A stretch of DNA of 64,000 bases from Heligmosomoides polygyrus polygyrus. Its lineage: Eukaryota > Nematoda > Chromadorea > Rhabditida > Heligmosomidae. How positions within the stretch are numbered: the first letter of the stretch is position 1; each line of letters starts with the position of its first letter. Below the pieces are notes generated by a model that saw nothing but the letters and a program-made list of their open reading frames with translations, was not told the DNA's origin and made no database searches. The position numbers were made by a program, and so were the translations under genes. The stretch spans positions 30,569,253 through 30,633,252 of the forward strand of contig OX377203.1 in NCBI GenBank assembly GCA_947396885.1. Reading direction: 5' to 3'. Shown one piece after another: positions 1 to 12,616 of the stretch.

Positions 1-439
1 CACGAAGGGCATTTCGCTCACAGGAGCAACCCACCTTCAGAAGGTTGATCGCATTCGGGAGATGTGTTCATCAGTGGTCGCTTCATCCTAGCTACCTATA
101 AATACCTATGTAGTGCAGTATCTTTGTCTTCATCTTTGGAGGCGCAGGTCATGCCCACGCGATTCAAAAACTGCACGTGAAACAAACCACTAAAAAATTC
201 ACAGAACGTGGAATAACAAACACTAGTGAACGTTTGAATGCATGAGTGCATCTGAAGATTTACATTTCAGTCCACAAATCAGATGCAGATCGATTTGTTA
301 GAGCCTCGTTTGAAGTTAGTACGAGTTGATGGGCTAATTGCTCCGCTGTAGTAACACGAGGACTATGACGCAACGCACCGATAAATTGCCTCCGCAAATG
401 AGCGAGTCCTACTTTCTGTGCTATGTAGTTCCAGACGTT
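1..439. other. Upstream sequence without a recognised gene
   Basis: AT-rich DNA upstream of the GDE1-like gene. I see no coherent reading frame, RNA gene or transposon end; promoter elements are expected here but none can be defined from sequence alone. Confidence 0.3.
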
Positions 440-455
440 GTTGAATTTCAGATCA
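440..455 (+). promoter_or_regulatory. Probable spliced-leader trans-splice acceptor of the GDE1-like gene
   Basis: The motif TTGAATTTCAG ends at 451, four bases before the ATG at 456, with no coding sequence recognised upstream. In nematodes such a TTTCAG directly before a start codon is the usual spliced-leader acceptor. A cis-spliced 5' UTR exon is the alternative. Confidence 0.5.
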
Positions 456-3400
456 ATGGGTAAAGCAGATCAGCTCAGCGCTGTTCACCCTCTACTGCCG
501 AAGGCCCTCGCGGCCTCTGTGTCTTTCGTTGTATTACTGTATTTCTTTCCTATCCTGATTCCTGTCGCGATTGGACTCCTTGTTCTTGCCGTAGTGCTGT
601 TTCGGAACAAGCCATGTGATCCAAACGATGTGAGTGATGTTACTGCGGCAATTTTGCTTTTATTTCTGAACGTGCCTCTACAACTACAGAAATGAGTCTG
701 TAAGGTAAATGATCACCACATTCGATTAATTTTTATTCCTCCAATTGAATTGCTCCGTAGCTTCTGTTGGAATCCTCTGGAAGGTAGGTGGAAAATTTTG
801 AATTTTGGGACCGAGAAGGGCAAGTAATGGCGGAAGCAAGGGACCAAGAAAGAGTAGAACGAGTAACAGGCCTGTATATGCGTTAACCTGTGCAAAAAGC
901 CATTAAAATGCATCGAATGGGGTAGTGGAGTAGCGCTTAACAAAAGAGGCACAAATGGGGCAGTAACGCCAAGTCCTTCCATCAGTTCCATCAGGAGTCT
1001 AACCAGCTAGGTAAGCCGTCGTCTGTACAAGACCACCAGAAGGGGCTTAGAGGTGCGTGGAAGGCTGGAAGGCTTAAAAAAAGACTAGAACTAGTTCTTC
1101 AATGTAAGCACTGGAAAGAGTTGGTTTTGGTCATTTTTGAGTTTGAAATGTTGGCTGTTTTTCAGTTCTTTGCTTCTACGGTGTCTATATCTACCTTAGT
1201 ACATGCAGTTTTCCTTGATTTTGATTTTTTCACTTCTATCTGTGTTATTAGCTGGTCATGTGCCTGCTGTTCTCTGTTGTATTAGCGCGCCCTTTGTCGC
1301 GTAAATAAATATATAAGGATGATGGCACCGTGATCATGTTTCACATAGTGGAGAAGCCACAGTTATATCATTACAAGGAAAAAATTTCAACTAATTAATT
1401 ATGATTCATTTAATGTGGGCGTAGCCAGTGTCAAAAGGAGTCTTACCTGGTCCGCAACAATGGACCTCGATAACTTAGAAAAAGACCTTGTGGAGGTAGC
1501 CCTACAAACGACCAAGAGTAGGGTAAGGAGAAGACAGACGGAGCAGATAAATGAGCCTTTATTGGAAACACTATCCATTTTCATAACAAAGAACGTGATA
1601 TTTGAAAAGAAAGAAGAAAATTTGAGGTGATGGCGCCAAGGTTGAAAACCAGAACGAGGACGTTTTATGACATAGCAGCATCGCACAGAACGTATACATA
1701 TAACTTACTCACTGCAGAGGAAGACGAATGATCAAGCATGTGTGCATCTAAAGGAGATATAAGGAACAACGGAAGGCGTTAATTAATCAACCCCTTTAGG
1801 GATGCGCCACTCGTTCTACTTCTAAGGGATGTTGTAAAGGCGATCTGAATTCGTATGTGGCCTATACAATGACTTACCGTGGCCAGTCAATTTGGGGAGG
1901 GCTGGGGGAGAAAGTCAGTGTTTTGTCCCACCCACACTAGTCTGTTACTAATTCCCGACCCCGAAGTGATGGAAGGCTTGATTGTCCTAGACGGAAATTC
2001 GAGCCAGGAATTTGGGATTGGGTGACACCTGCTGCGACTGCGCTACCATGCTGCTTAAAGGAGAACGTGGAACAAAATCAGTTGCAACGTTAGTGATGAG
2101 ACGAGCAGAACGATCTATCCTTCATACAGTTAGGAATGGCTAGGGGAGAAGATAAGAAGCGCTTCATTGGTCTACAAGGTTGACTGTCAAAGAACCTGCA
2201 TAATGATTTAAGTGAATAGGGGAAAGGAGGTGAAAGGATGGTGAACGTCCTTAAGCGATATGGCTTCTGCCCTATTAGATCCCACGCCTTGCCAATAAGT
2301 CGAGTTTTTTGTTCTTCACTTGCCACACTTTTTCGACCCAACTTCTTCGTATAATGAAGCCACAGATTTCCTCTCTCACATCAACTTCTGGAGGAAAACC
2401 CGTTTATATAGGGCATATGTTCTATGTGGTACTACAATACTACACAACGAATAAAAAAACACACCTAGGTGCGCAGGTTTTTCGACGGCTTCCGCATTGG
2501 CGGCCATCGTGGAGCTCCGACATCGTTTCCAGAGAACGGAATGGCCGGATTCATACAGGTAATCGCCCTCCCACAGTACCGGCTTCGAACATCACAGGCT
2601 ACTAATCGACCACCGATTTTCCGTTGCGCAGGCAAAAACCGACGGTGCTGACTTGATCGAGTTCGACGTGGCGCTGACGAAAGACGGTGAGGCCGTGCTT
2701 TTACACGACGATGATTTGGACCGGACCACTAACCTCAGCGGTCCGATACGCGAAAAAACACTGGCACAGCTAGCGCGCGCCAATATTAGCGCCAAGTTCA
2801 CCAGAACAACGTATTGCATTGTCTGCTTTTCGCTTCGAGACTCCGCACCAACCTATGTTGCAGCTGTGTGCTTTCAGGAGTGGAGATCTGGCGCCGGTGC
2901 AGAACGAAGGCATCCCCACACTGGAGGACGTCGTGAAGTGGGCCGTCGACAACAACATGAAAATGCTCTTCGACGTCAAGGATTCGGATACCGAGGTCAG
3001 GCTCACTAGACTGCTGCTGACCGCCACACAACTGTATGTCTACGATTTTGTGGCTCTAACCATAAGTAGTTATTTGGAATACGAACTAGTTGTAAGATAA
3101 TGGCTGCCTAACTGCCTCAGCTTTCCCTCAGCAATCTCTAGCACGACTTTCTATCAAGCCCGGGAAAGGAGCGGAATGGGGACTGCTCCTAGACGTCGAA
3201 CCGCTGCAGCACCCAAGCTCCACTCTTATTTAAATCGCCATCAGGTTGCTCTTTTTCGGTCAAATGATCATTAGCCAGTGCCAGTGAATGTTCTCAGAGC
3301 CACTGCCAGTCGAAGACGGTGTAGGGAAGTAGGCGAATCGTCGCTTACCTCAGAGAACATCATAGCCTATGAGCTTCCAACTAGTAGAAGTTATAGGTGG

Positions 3401-6400
3401 GTAATGCGGGTCGTGGTAGCGCAGTTGCAGGAGGCGCCCGCTGTCGCGTGACCCGATCCGATTTACCGTCCCCTCAGTAGCGCAGTTGCAGGAGGCGCCC
3501 GCTGTCGCGTGACCCGATCCGATTTACCGTCCCCTCAGTAGTCCTGTACGTCCCATTCATTGAACCGCATAGAATCACCAGTGTTTGTGTTTGCTTGCTA
3601 TGTCAGCATAGGCGCGAGTTTAGAATTTGATTCATGTTTTTTATTGTTTGATACATAAAAAGGTACGTGCCCTACAATATAAAAAAGGAATAAAGCGACT
3701 CGGACTGTGCCTCAAAAAAGACAACAGAACGATATGAATTTAATGCTCGAGAGCGATGTTCCTAAAAAGGGTAAAAGGATAAAGTACGGCGTTGCATCAA
3801 CCCCTCTTGGGATGCGCCACGCGTTTTACTTCTACGTGATGTCGCGGAGGCGATTTGAATGCGTATTTTAATTCTATATTGTGAATGTATTGCGATGCCA
3901 GCCGATGGACAAGTCAGCGGTTTATCTCCTTCCCAGAGAAGTCTGGTACCAACTCACCGACCACTGGGGGATGGAAGATATGGTTGGCGTGGGCGGGAAA
4001 TCCGAACCAGGAACCTGGGTATCGGCTGCACGCGACAGTCGGCACCTCCTCCGACTATGCTACACGCTCACATAGCGAAATGCTTACGCGTAGTAAAATA
4101 AGCAGTTAAGCCACGGCTGCTCTGCGAAGGCATGCAAAATGTTTGCTCCTTTTCTAGGAGTGCTGGAGTATTTTATGTACCTGCATTTCGCGCGCATAAC
4201 ATCTCGAATGTAATGCAGTTTTATAGCTCGTCAAGATCATCGGCAACCTGTTCGAGAAGTACCATCTCTACGATAAGGCCATCGTGTGCAGCTTCTACCC
4301 ATGGGTGGTTTACTTGATCAAACAAGGAAATCAGAAGATTCTTAGCGGTAAGTTGTGCTTGTTTCGAACAATAACGCTGCCAGTTACTGTTAAGGCCGCC
4401 ACAGACTTTTGCGGCGCCGCTGCCGTATGCTTAACCATAGGGTAGAGACGCAGAGCCCGCCTCCAGCGGCGCCGCAGAAGTCTGTGGCGGCCTTTAAGCA
4501 TAGGGCAGCGGCGACGCCGCAAAAGTCTGCGGGGGCCTTTAACCATAGGGCAGAGACGCAGAGCTCGCCTCCAGCGGCGCCGCCAGCGGCGTCGCCCAGC
4601 GGCACCGGCGGCGTCGCTGGCGGAAATGACTTGAATCATTCCACCCGGCGGCGCCGCTCCAGCGTCTGTCTGTCTGCGCTCTGCCCTTTCGCGGCGGGAT
4701 CCAGAGCGGAGACGGTCGATGCGGGCGCGCGATCGTCATCGAGGCGCGTTATTGTTAAGCATCAGTCGGTCCCCACTAGAAACAGTACAGTACCTCGCCG
4801 TCACCGCTCCCACTGATGATGAGTCAAGCCGCAGAAGTCTGTGGCGGCCTTTAGACATACTTGTAGCGCTCAAATTGTTTGAGAGGGGAAACTGCCTTTA
4901 GATGGACTTCGTGTTTATTCTACAGGCACTATGCGCATACGATATAATTACATGATAGGACGAAAAACGGAGCGGAATGCGGGAGCAACTAACTGTAAAT
5001 CTATTTTTGCCCTTTATTAAAATCTCTCCCGACGCAACTGCATAAACGTTCTCCCTTCACATTCACAATTACCGGCTCCTAGCAAATGTATAAGGGTGCG
5101 GATAAGGGAGGGTGCTAACCAATCTTCTTGTGGAGTGCGCCATTCTACCTCTACAGGATGTCGTGTAGGCAATTTGAATGCGTATTTGACCCATACAATG
5201 ACATGTGGTAGCCAGCCGGTGGAGTAGCCAGTGTTTTTTCCTTCTCAGGCAACTCTAGTACCAATTTATCGACCCCGGAGAGGTGGAAGTCCTGGTTGAC
5301 GTGAGAGGACTAAACCGGGAGATCGGAACCAAAAACGTGGAGTGACAGCCGGAGCCTCCTCCGACTGCGACAGCACGTACTCGGTAGAATAACGAAACAA
5401 AATAAGCTGTCCAGGTTTGAATTTGAATTTTCAGGACTAACTTGGCGTCGAAAATTCTTTTCCTACAAGGACATCGAGAACACTCTACCTCGATACACCG
5501 GCTTGAAGCATCACCTCTTCGTCTTAATTGATATGATCCACGTTTTCCTGTTGCGGATCGTCACGCCATGGTTTCTTGGGGCAGATCTACTCCTTACGAA
5601 CAACCGCGATATTTCGAGGTGATTTTTTATCAATTACTGAAATGCTATGGTGAAGAGCGAGAGAGTATAAGCGTGTGTAACAGTTATTGCAGGAGTAGGT
5701 TATACTTGTTCTACCTAAGATATGGTATAACCAGCGAATAATGTCCGTTGTTTCGGTGATTTAAAGAGGGAGTGCATCATAAACAAAGTGAAAAATAAGT
5801 TGAATAGGTGGTAATAAATAAGCAGAAATAATTTGTAGACAGAGATCATCATTAGATACTGTAGATGGTAAACGTCTTTCCCAGGCTTATCCTTATCCTT
5901 TTAGTGAATCTTCTTCATCTTCATCTTCATCATCTTCATCGTCTTCTTCGTCGTCTTCATCATCATCATCTTCATCGTCTTCTTCTGCATCTTCAGCGCT
6001 TGTTTCGCTTCGTCGCAGAGTTCGCTTTCCCCACGATGCCATCTCTCCCGATCCTGTGCTAGATCTCAGCGGACACCTCCTGCTTTCAAGTCCATGTGAA
6101 ACGTATCACCATAACGCTGCTCCAGCCGATCTTTAGGCCGTTTTCGTGGCACTCCTATGATAAGGCCAATCTTCCGAAATGTGTCGTCATCAGTGAGAAC
6201 ATGGCCGTACCATCGGAGGCGAGCTTCGTGCACGTTATTTGCTGATGGCGCGACATCGAACTGTCCGGTTCTATCATTACCGGTGCGATCCAAGCGCGTA
6301 ATCGCACCCTCCAGCCTGCAATTTTTCCATCCATAACGCTGGGGCGTGATTTAACTTCCTTGGTCGCCGGCCAACAGTCAGCGCCGTATATGCCAGCCGA

Positions 6401-9400
6401 ACAATGGCTCTGCAGGTTTTTAACTACAAGCGCTCAGATATCCTCATATCAAAGGGCACACTATAATCAGCGTGCGACACTTTTACCAAGCTGCACTCAT
6501 GCGTGAGTTCGCTTCAACCATCAGGATGCCGTTGGACGCGAATGCTGATCACAAGCGCTTAAAAACCGAAGCGCGCGAAGGACCAGCTCCCCTCAAATTG
6601 ACGGAGACAAAATTGTTCAGGTCAGTCGTTGATTGCTTGGCCTTCTTGACGTTCAGTTCGAGTGCAAACTACTCTGGGCCGTCACGGCAAGCCAGAATTT
6701 GCTTCTCGATATCATCTTTGTCTTCGTAAGCGCACTTTGCATTATCAGCATGAAGCAACTTCCGCGAAACCGAATTCTTAAGATCTCCTGTAGGCGTCGT
6801 TTATACTTGCGCCGCGGCGCAACACTATGATCGAAATGGGCACCAATTTTTCGCGCTGCACATCCATACCCCGTCGCCGTAAAGCACCTGATTTGATGGA
6901 ATTTTGGAATGCGTCATCATGCGAGTCGCGCCAAGGCGCGATGACCAGCGACTGAATGGCTTTCAGAGAGCGGCAAGGTAGGGGCGCCGCGCTGCGGCAG
7001 AGGTATAAAACAACCGTAATGGCTGATCCGAAGATAAATTAGTTATTTAGATCATCAGAAAATCTTTCTTGTTAAAGCTATTCTTATCTGAATCATCCCA
7101 TGATTCCGCGCTTTTCAAAAATGCCATTTTTCGCATAGTCCCTTTATGCGGGTGTGAAGAAAATGTCGGTTTCGAATTATTCGAATCGGCGTCGGGTTCC
7201 GTGTCCACCAGGCAGAAAAGTTCAACGCCGTTGCATCAAACGCTCCTAGTGCATCCAGTGCTGATTGGTCCCACGAGGTGTGGATGTTGCGTCCTAGCAA
7301 ACATCGCCGATGATGTAATGACATTGAGCGTTCCTGCCCGGCTAGCAGGTGGAAAGGGTGCGAGTCTTGATCGCAACAAAAAAATCCTCATGAGGGCTTG
7401 CAACATCAGTATCAGACACTTGAGGCTTAAAGAAAACGAATTGAATCATTTCTATCGTGACCTTCAGCTTAACTGCTTCCATGCTGATATCAGCGGCCGG
7501 CTCATCACGATAAACGGATGGGTGTTTATTGGTCCCACGAGAATGTTGCATTTCTTCAAACACTGCCGGTGATGTAATGGCGTGGCATCGTGGTCGGTTA
7601 GCAGATGATGCGGGTGCAAGTTCCGCTTAGCGCTAGAGTTTTTACCGCAATAAGCCATCGTTATGAGAGCATTTGGAAGTGATTATTCTGGCACCAATGT
7701 AGGTCCTGGGACTTCCAGATAGAACACCCTTTACCTCGCCCTGTGTCCTTTTCCCTTCTGCAGACCCACGTCGTCTTCTGCACAGCACAGAACTGTTCTT
7801 CGCTCCACTCCTTCAAGCAACTCAAAAGAGCAGCTCTTCAATGTGCTCACGTGAAGCATCGCTACGCGGGTTTTTATTACGTGAAGAACCTTCAGACTAG
7901 CTGAATTATGACCGTCATTTCATCAGAAGCTCTCGGACAGTTCTCACACTCCCCTGCGAATTGTACTGAAACTGAACTCTCATGCATTATATGTGATAGG
8001 GGATCTTTGAAGGTCGGCCTTTTGCAAGGGCCGTCGCCTACACTCGACTGTCCTTGTTCAGCTCAGTCTACAAAGGAAAACATTTCCCCATAGAACCTCG
8101 TGGAGCAACGACTATCACCGTCATTCTTTCAGTGAAACTAAAGAGCTTTAGTGTGCACTACGCAACAAGCTGCTATGGAACTAGGTCTAGGCCTCTTTCA
8201 ATGGGTACAGAGCTGGATTGATAGGGAGTGAATACGTAGCATCCTATCATCCGCTTCTGATATTCCCTTCATACCCACAGAGCCACAGGGAACGTCATCC
8301 AATATTCTTGCGGTTCTAATCATCCCCTTCATAAGGCATTTTTTTCTTCCACAAAAGCGCTTCATCTTAAACGAATGCCTTTCCTTTAGTTATTTCACAG
8401 AATGTATCTGGGAAAGTCGTTTGTCGTAAGAATTATTCAACACACCTTCTCTCTTTCACAGCTACATTTGATTGCCAAGTGTCTTCTTTCTTTGTATGGA
8501 GGCTCACCATCGGTTGCATAAAAATAAATAAATAAATGTATGTGGAGAGCATGGAACAAAAACAACAAGGGAACAACATTACTGAGTCGATTAACCTTCC
8601 CAAACGAGTCTGGATTTCTATTAGGTTGTGCGTTTTGAGTGCTTCACTTTGAACTATCATAACTTTCTCAAATCTTACCGGATTTAGTCGAAATAAGCAC
8701 CGTTCGAATCAGCACACTTTTGCCACCGGGCCACCGTTCGACCCATTTCCTATTTTTTCACAAGTGATGATTCGTTCCAAAAATGGGTCAGTTTTGTTGC
8801 GTAAAAGTAGAGAAGAATCTCTCGAAACGTGGCAATTTTTGCGGCGCACTCAACTCGGGGGGCACCCACTTTTGAGCTTTTCCACTTTCCAAGGCTTTCA
8901 AAGCATCCGCGACAGCGGTTTCACTGACGCTCAGCTCTTTAGCGAACCCGCGAACAGTTTGGGATGGTTCAGCTTCCACCAATTCCTTCAACTCGTCGTC
9001 CAGGATTGCTCTAGCTCGACCGCTACGGGGGTCATCTTCGATGCTGAAATCTTCGGTCCAACATTTATTGAACCGTTGGCGCACAGCGCTTCCCTCAACT
9101 ATTAGGCACCACACTTGATTGATTTATCTAGCTGTCTCCACTTCGGATAGTCCCGATTGGAAGTTAAGATAAAATATCGTTCGGAATTGCTCCTTCGACA
9201 TACTTCAACAACCCCTTCCAGAACAGAAATATAAAATAAAGTTGAAACGTAAATTATTTAGTCAGATAGAGCGAAAAAATCTGCACAAAAAGTAGCATTA
9301 ATGCGCAATGCAAGTTGAATTGTTACTTAATTACACAATGAATGAAAAATAGTTACACAAAACGCTGAGGACTTTCCGGACAACCTAACAGTAGTCATGG

Positions 9401-10131
9401 CGTAGCTTTCGGATTTCTTTCGACCGATTAGTTAGAAATTAAATTTTGTCCTTCTTAGAAATGTTTCCGTAGTTTAGTCTTCTTTTCAGGACAGCTCAAA
9501 AACATTTTGGATCTATCCTAGTCGGGGGGGGGGGGGGCAATCGTAAAGCATTGCGTGCATCACCCCATGCCACACAACCACATCCATTGAATTTAAAGGG
9601 AAGCCCTCGGATCATGAGATAGCAGTTGAAGCTGTCGTATAAACTTAAGCAGGAAGTTGAAGACGCAAATCACTATATGCCCCCTCCTTCGATTAGGATG
9701 GTTCCAATATTCCAGCTGGATTGTGCACAACGTCTCGATACTAGGCTGCGTTCAAGGTTGCTGTCCTAGTAATTGACGTTTATAAAATTGGTAATGACCA
9801 AAGGTTCACTCGAAAATATCCATCCACGCGTCTCTGAAAAGGCAAAAAGGAACGCGTTGGGTCGTTTGCAGCTTCCGTTTTTACCGTGTAATCAGGTAGC
9901 ATATACCGTTGCAGGGGCTTCGTTTTGGAGCAGAAGGAACGCGGCCTCCATGTGGCCGTGTGGACGGTGAACGACGTGGCCGAGATGCACTGGATGCTCG
10001 AGGATCTCTCGATACCCATCCTGACCGACCACCCGTCCTACGTCAGCAAAATGTCTCACTTGAGTGCCATCCGCGAGAAGAACTACCACGATTCGGCTCT
10101 GGAGAGCGCCGCCAATGACCTAGTGAACTAG
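456..10131 (+). CDS. GDE1: GDE1-type membrane glycerophosphodiester phosphodiesterase, 7 exons, complete
   Basis: Exons: 456-629, 2469-2558, 2632-2810, 2878-2995, 4227-4347, 5435-5618, 9915-10131. All junctions are GT..AG with matching phases and sum to 1083 nt (360 aa plus TAG); human GDE1 is about 330 aa. The family hydrolyses glycerophosphodiesters (glycerophosphoinositol, lysophospholipids) to glycerol-3-phosphate and an alcohol, at membranes. Exon 1 encodes a hydrophobic N-terminal anchor (residues about 17-49). Exon 2 has the catalytic GHRGAP motif followed by PEN. Exon 3 has the metal-binding E-F-D pair (LIEFDV) and the second catalytic His (LLHDDDLDRTT). Exon 4 has the FDVK motif, exon 5 IVCSFYPWVVY, exon 6 a second hydrophobic stretch (residues about 210-235), and exon 7 VAVWTVND near the C-terminus. 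The start is the ATG right after a TTTCAG acceptor. Introns are full of repeats; the last is 4.3 kb. The exon 1-2 junction is inferred from phase only. Confidence 0.9.
1775..2052 (+). repeat. Interspersed repeat family R1, copy in GDE1-like intron 1
   Basis: This copy follows the order seen in many places in the window: a GATGCGCCAC segment with 'ttctacttctaa', a 'gaggcgat(t)tgaa(t)gcgta' segment, 'cctatacaatgactt', a 'cgaccccg...gatggaaggc' segment and a 3' 'ctgcgactgcgctacc' end. It has no open frame. Other copies or fragments: 3782-4075, 5112-5385, 10618-10760, 11515-11715, 12300-12480, 17585-17735, 21865-22090, 41620-41910 (minus), 47455-47570, 47950-48080, 53030-53120 (minus). Confidence 0.7.
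3416..3541 (+). repeat. Exact 61-bp tandem duplication
   Basis: A 61-bp unit starting GTAGCGCAGTTGCAGG and ending CCGTCCCCTCA occurs twice in direct succession without a mismatch that I can see. It lies in the GDE1-like intron 4 and looks like a recent duplication. The unit resembles the GC-rich 3' part of the R1 family ('agttgcaggaggcgcc'). Confidence 0.85.
3782..4075 (+). repeat. R1 repeat, near-complete copy
   Basis: This is the best-preserved plus-strand copy of R1. It runs from 'aaagtacggcgttgcatc' to 'cacctcctccgactatgctac', with the GGGCGGGAAATCCGAACC core near its 3' end. It sits in GDE1-like intron 4, just before exon 5. Confidence 0.7.
4385..4860. repeat. GC-rich compound direct and inverted repeat
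   Basis: Units such as 'gcagaagtctgtggcggcctttaa' and 'catagggcagagacgcagag' recur three to four times. Their reverse complement ('ggccgccacagacttttgcggc') opens the block, so it can fold on itself. The block is GC-rich amid AT-rich intron. An open frame runs through it, but its peptide simply repeats Ala, Pro and Arg and reflects the unit, so it is not called a gene. Confidence 0.7.
5112..5385 (+). repeat. R1 repeat copy
   Basis: Recognised by 'gtgcgccattctacctctacaggatgtcg', then 'tttgaatgcgtatttgaccc', 'agccagccggtgga', 'tatcgaccccggag' and 'agccggagcctcctccgactgcga' in the R1 order. It ends about 50 bp before exon 6 of the GDE1-like gene. Confidence 0.65.
5906..5996 (+). repeat. TTCATC/TTC-type microsatellite
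   Basis: An imperfect run of cttcatcttcatcatcttcatcgtcttc units. A Leu/His-rich frame crosses it and is an artefact of the simple repeat. Confidence 0.9.
6060..6840 (-). pseudogene. RTE-type non-LTR retrotransposon fragment (end of reverse transcriptase ORF)
   Basis: Read on the minus strand, the end of the ORF has the hallmark RLRWYGHVL followed by a basic KRPKDRLEQR tail, typical of RTE/BovB-like elements in nematodes. Further 5' are frame-broken traces of the post-YADD region: a conceptual acidic EDKDD stretch around 6680-6720 and a starting-over of 'isSdG' homology around 6500-6560. It is in pieces and not functional. It lies in the last GDE1-like intron, in opposite orientation to the gene. 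Confidence 0.75.
7260..7640 (+). repeat. Degenerate direct repeat pair
   Basis: Two segments share 'attggtcccacgag', a 'atgttgc..t' stretch and 'cgatgatgtaatg' or 'cggtgatgtaatg': about 7262-7322 and 7529-7582. They are followed by similar 'ggttagcagatgatgcgggtgc' / 'ggctagcaggtggaaagggtgc' segments. No gene is recognised; probably an old duplicated transposon piece. Confidence 0.5.
8640..9114 (-). pseudogene. Mariner-type transposase fragment (N-terminal DNA-binding part)
   Basis: The minus frame from about 9114 down to 8788 encodes a paired-like helix-turn-helix region of mariner transposase: FSIEDDPRSGRA, then DDELKELVEAEPSQTVRGFA, then the second HTH and KWVPPEL, the well-known linker before the catalytic domain. 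Continuing toward 8640 the frame breaks and only traces of the catalytic part remain. Terminal repeats were not identified. It lies in the last intron of the GDE1-like gene. Confidence 0.85.
9524..9537 (+). repeat. G(14) homopolymer
   Basis: Fourteen consecutive G on the plus strand. It is one of five long G tracts in the window, all on this strand. Confidence 0.95.
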
Positions 10132-12616
10132 ACACTCCCTGCACTTACCTACCTCCCTTCCGGACGTTGAGCGTGGAAGTCTTTCTTTGCAACTTCGTCC
10201 CAAATGCTGAATCCTCTCACTAGGAAGACCTTCCACGACCAACGGTTCTGTGTGATGTAGCTTTCGAAGTAGAGCACTCTTATTCAATGCACCTCATCTT
10301 CACTACTTTACCCTTAGCTCATCTATGTCATACATCGTCTGCCTCATATCACATAGCAATACTTTAGTCCCATTGTTTTGTGTATTTCCTAGATTTCACT
10401 GAATTAGTGGGCCCTGTTGTACAATTTCTGTGGTGAGCTCAAATTTCTCTTCGTGCAACGAGTATCCTCATGGTATGCCAACTTAACATTGTAGTAACAT
10501 AAATTATATTTACAATACTTGATACATATTAAGGTATGGGGCGGTGAGAGCTAGCATACTCATGGTTAGGAGCTGATCACATATGCTTTAAACAACTTGA
10601 AACGTAAAGGAAAAAGGTTAAAGTACGGCATTAGTCGTGAATCCCTTTCGAGATGCGCCACGTACTCTACTTCATGGAATGTCGTGGAAGTGATTTGACT
10701 GTGTATTTGACCTATGCAATAAATTGCTCAAGCCAGCCGTTAACACGTTGACGAACAGAGATTTTTGCGCGTCTGTCGTGCGGGACCAAGCCTCTCACGA
10801 CACCACATCGCGTAACCCAAACGTCATCTAAGGGTTATTTGGGATGCTGAACACGGATCCGAGGTTCGCTTCACCTAATACAGCCGAAGGCCACCCATAT
10901 CGACAACCAAGGTGGTCGGGTCAGAACCACCGACTTGACTCAAACTTCGCCTAGGGCGGCTGCTTAGGGTTTGATTATAGGTAAGAAGACTGTCTTCAGT
11001 CCGTTCATCATTGATAGCATGCGTGATTTTCACGTGCTCTGCATGCCACAAGAAAATCGCGCATAGCGCGCGTGATAGCGAGAAAGTGAGATACGACATC
11101 GCGCCTCAAAACTAACCAGAACAATCGATCCTCAAAATTAATCAGTAACAATCGATCCTTTATTTTTGTACTGTTGAGCAGGTAATACCACCCATAAGAA
11201 TTTGTGCTGGACACCATCATAAAAATCAGAAATTTGGTGTGAGTGAATTTTAATTATTACCTGTTATTTCGAGAATGAGACGACTGATCGCCCCATTTAC
11301 CTGTACCTACTGCAGCGCGTCGTATTCGGTAAAGCGGGCTCGGATTCGTGTCCGGCATCCCAAAGAACCTTCCTACGCGAAGTTTGAGCCAGATCGGTGG
11401 TTTCGAAATAATTTTATCAGAGGTGCGTCCCAAATTCGGAGGCATTGTCCGACGCGACCGAAAAGCTGCGTCCCAATTTGGGACGCATTGTCGTCAACGT
11501 GTTAAACAAATCAGTGTTTTATCCTCGCAGGCGAGTCTGGTAAGAGCTCACCCACACCATAGTTCAATGACTTGAGCGTTTTATCCTTCGCAGATGAGTC
11601 TGGTACCATTTCACCAACCCCGGCGGGATGAAAGGCTTCGCTGGCCTGGGCGGGAAATCCGAACCAAGAATCTGGTTTCGGGTGCACGACACCTCCGACC
11701 GCGGTCCACACGCGTATAGACACCACTCTAGCAAGAAATGCAGAATGTAAGGAGAGTCCTGGTTTCTATAGACTTTTGTCCATGCCCTTCTAAACGTACT
11801 TAGGGAGAACGCCGTCCGCTTGACCCACAGTCAAAGCGGCTCCTTTGATGGTTCGCCCTCAAAATGCCGTAGGAGACCAATCTTTTCTTGAGCATTGTGG
11901 AAGGGTGACAATGTTTGGGAAGGGCTTACTTGGGTGTTCTCATACAGCACTCGAGTCATGCCAAAAAGGCAACTGAAACCCGTGGCCAAAAGTGGTGAGC
12001 TGCGATGGTATGTCAGAAGTACAAAATGAGCACTGCGACAGGCTGCCCTTCTAGAAACACGGTAACACGTATCTTTCGTCTCCGTTTAGCGTTTAAAGAG
12101 CTTTCAAGTCTATTACAGAAGCAAATTGAGCCATGAATAGTGAGTATTAAACTACTTTGTTAGACCAGGACAAAGTTGCGCTTCTCTACGGTGGGAATCC
12201 GGAGGAGGGATGGATTCTAACTTCCCTACGCATTCGCTATCTGAGGATTGTTTCGCAGTGTGATTTCAACGTTAATACAAATTCATGCAGAACGAGATAC
12301 AACAAGGGTTACCATCAGTACGCGTAGTTGGCCTGAGCAATGACGGGACGCTAATCAGTGTTCTGTCTCTCCCAATTAGACCTAGTCTCTAACCTCGGAG
12401 AGACGAATGACTTCGTTGAATGGACGCGCAACCAAACCCGTATCAGCTAGGAGAAATTGCGAGGCTGACGCGCCTTACTGCGTCGCACTCACCCATAATA
12501 ACTTCTCACCGCTGAACTTATGGGCACTGGAATGTCCAGCCTATAATGTCGAACGATGCGGATGCAATCAGCAGAATATATTCTTCAATCTATTTATTCA
12601 AAGCATAGACAACTGT
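10132..12616. other. Intergenic region after the GDE1-like gene, repeat fragments only
   Basis: This is the 3' flank of the GDE1-like gene. It contains partial R1 copies at 10618-10760, 11515-11715 and 12300-12480, and a small GCGTCCCAAAT/ATTTGGGACGC inverted motif around 11427-11490. No conserved exon is seen. Open frames of 60-80 codons here overlap repeats. Confidence 0.5.

Noticed and set aside
3416..3541. CRISPR-like repeat
   Set aside because: Only two adjacent identical units without spacers, in a eukaryotic intron.
4409..4816. 135-codon plus-strand frame
   Set aside because: It is generated by the GC-rich direct/inverted repeat; the peptide repeats with the DNA unit and has no domain or splice context.
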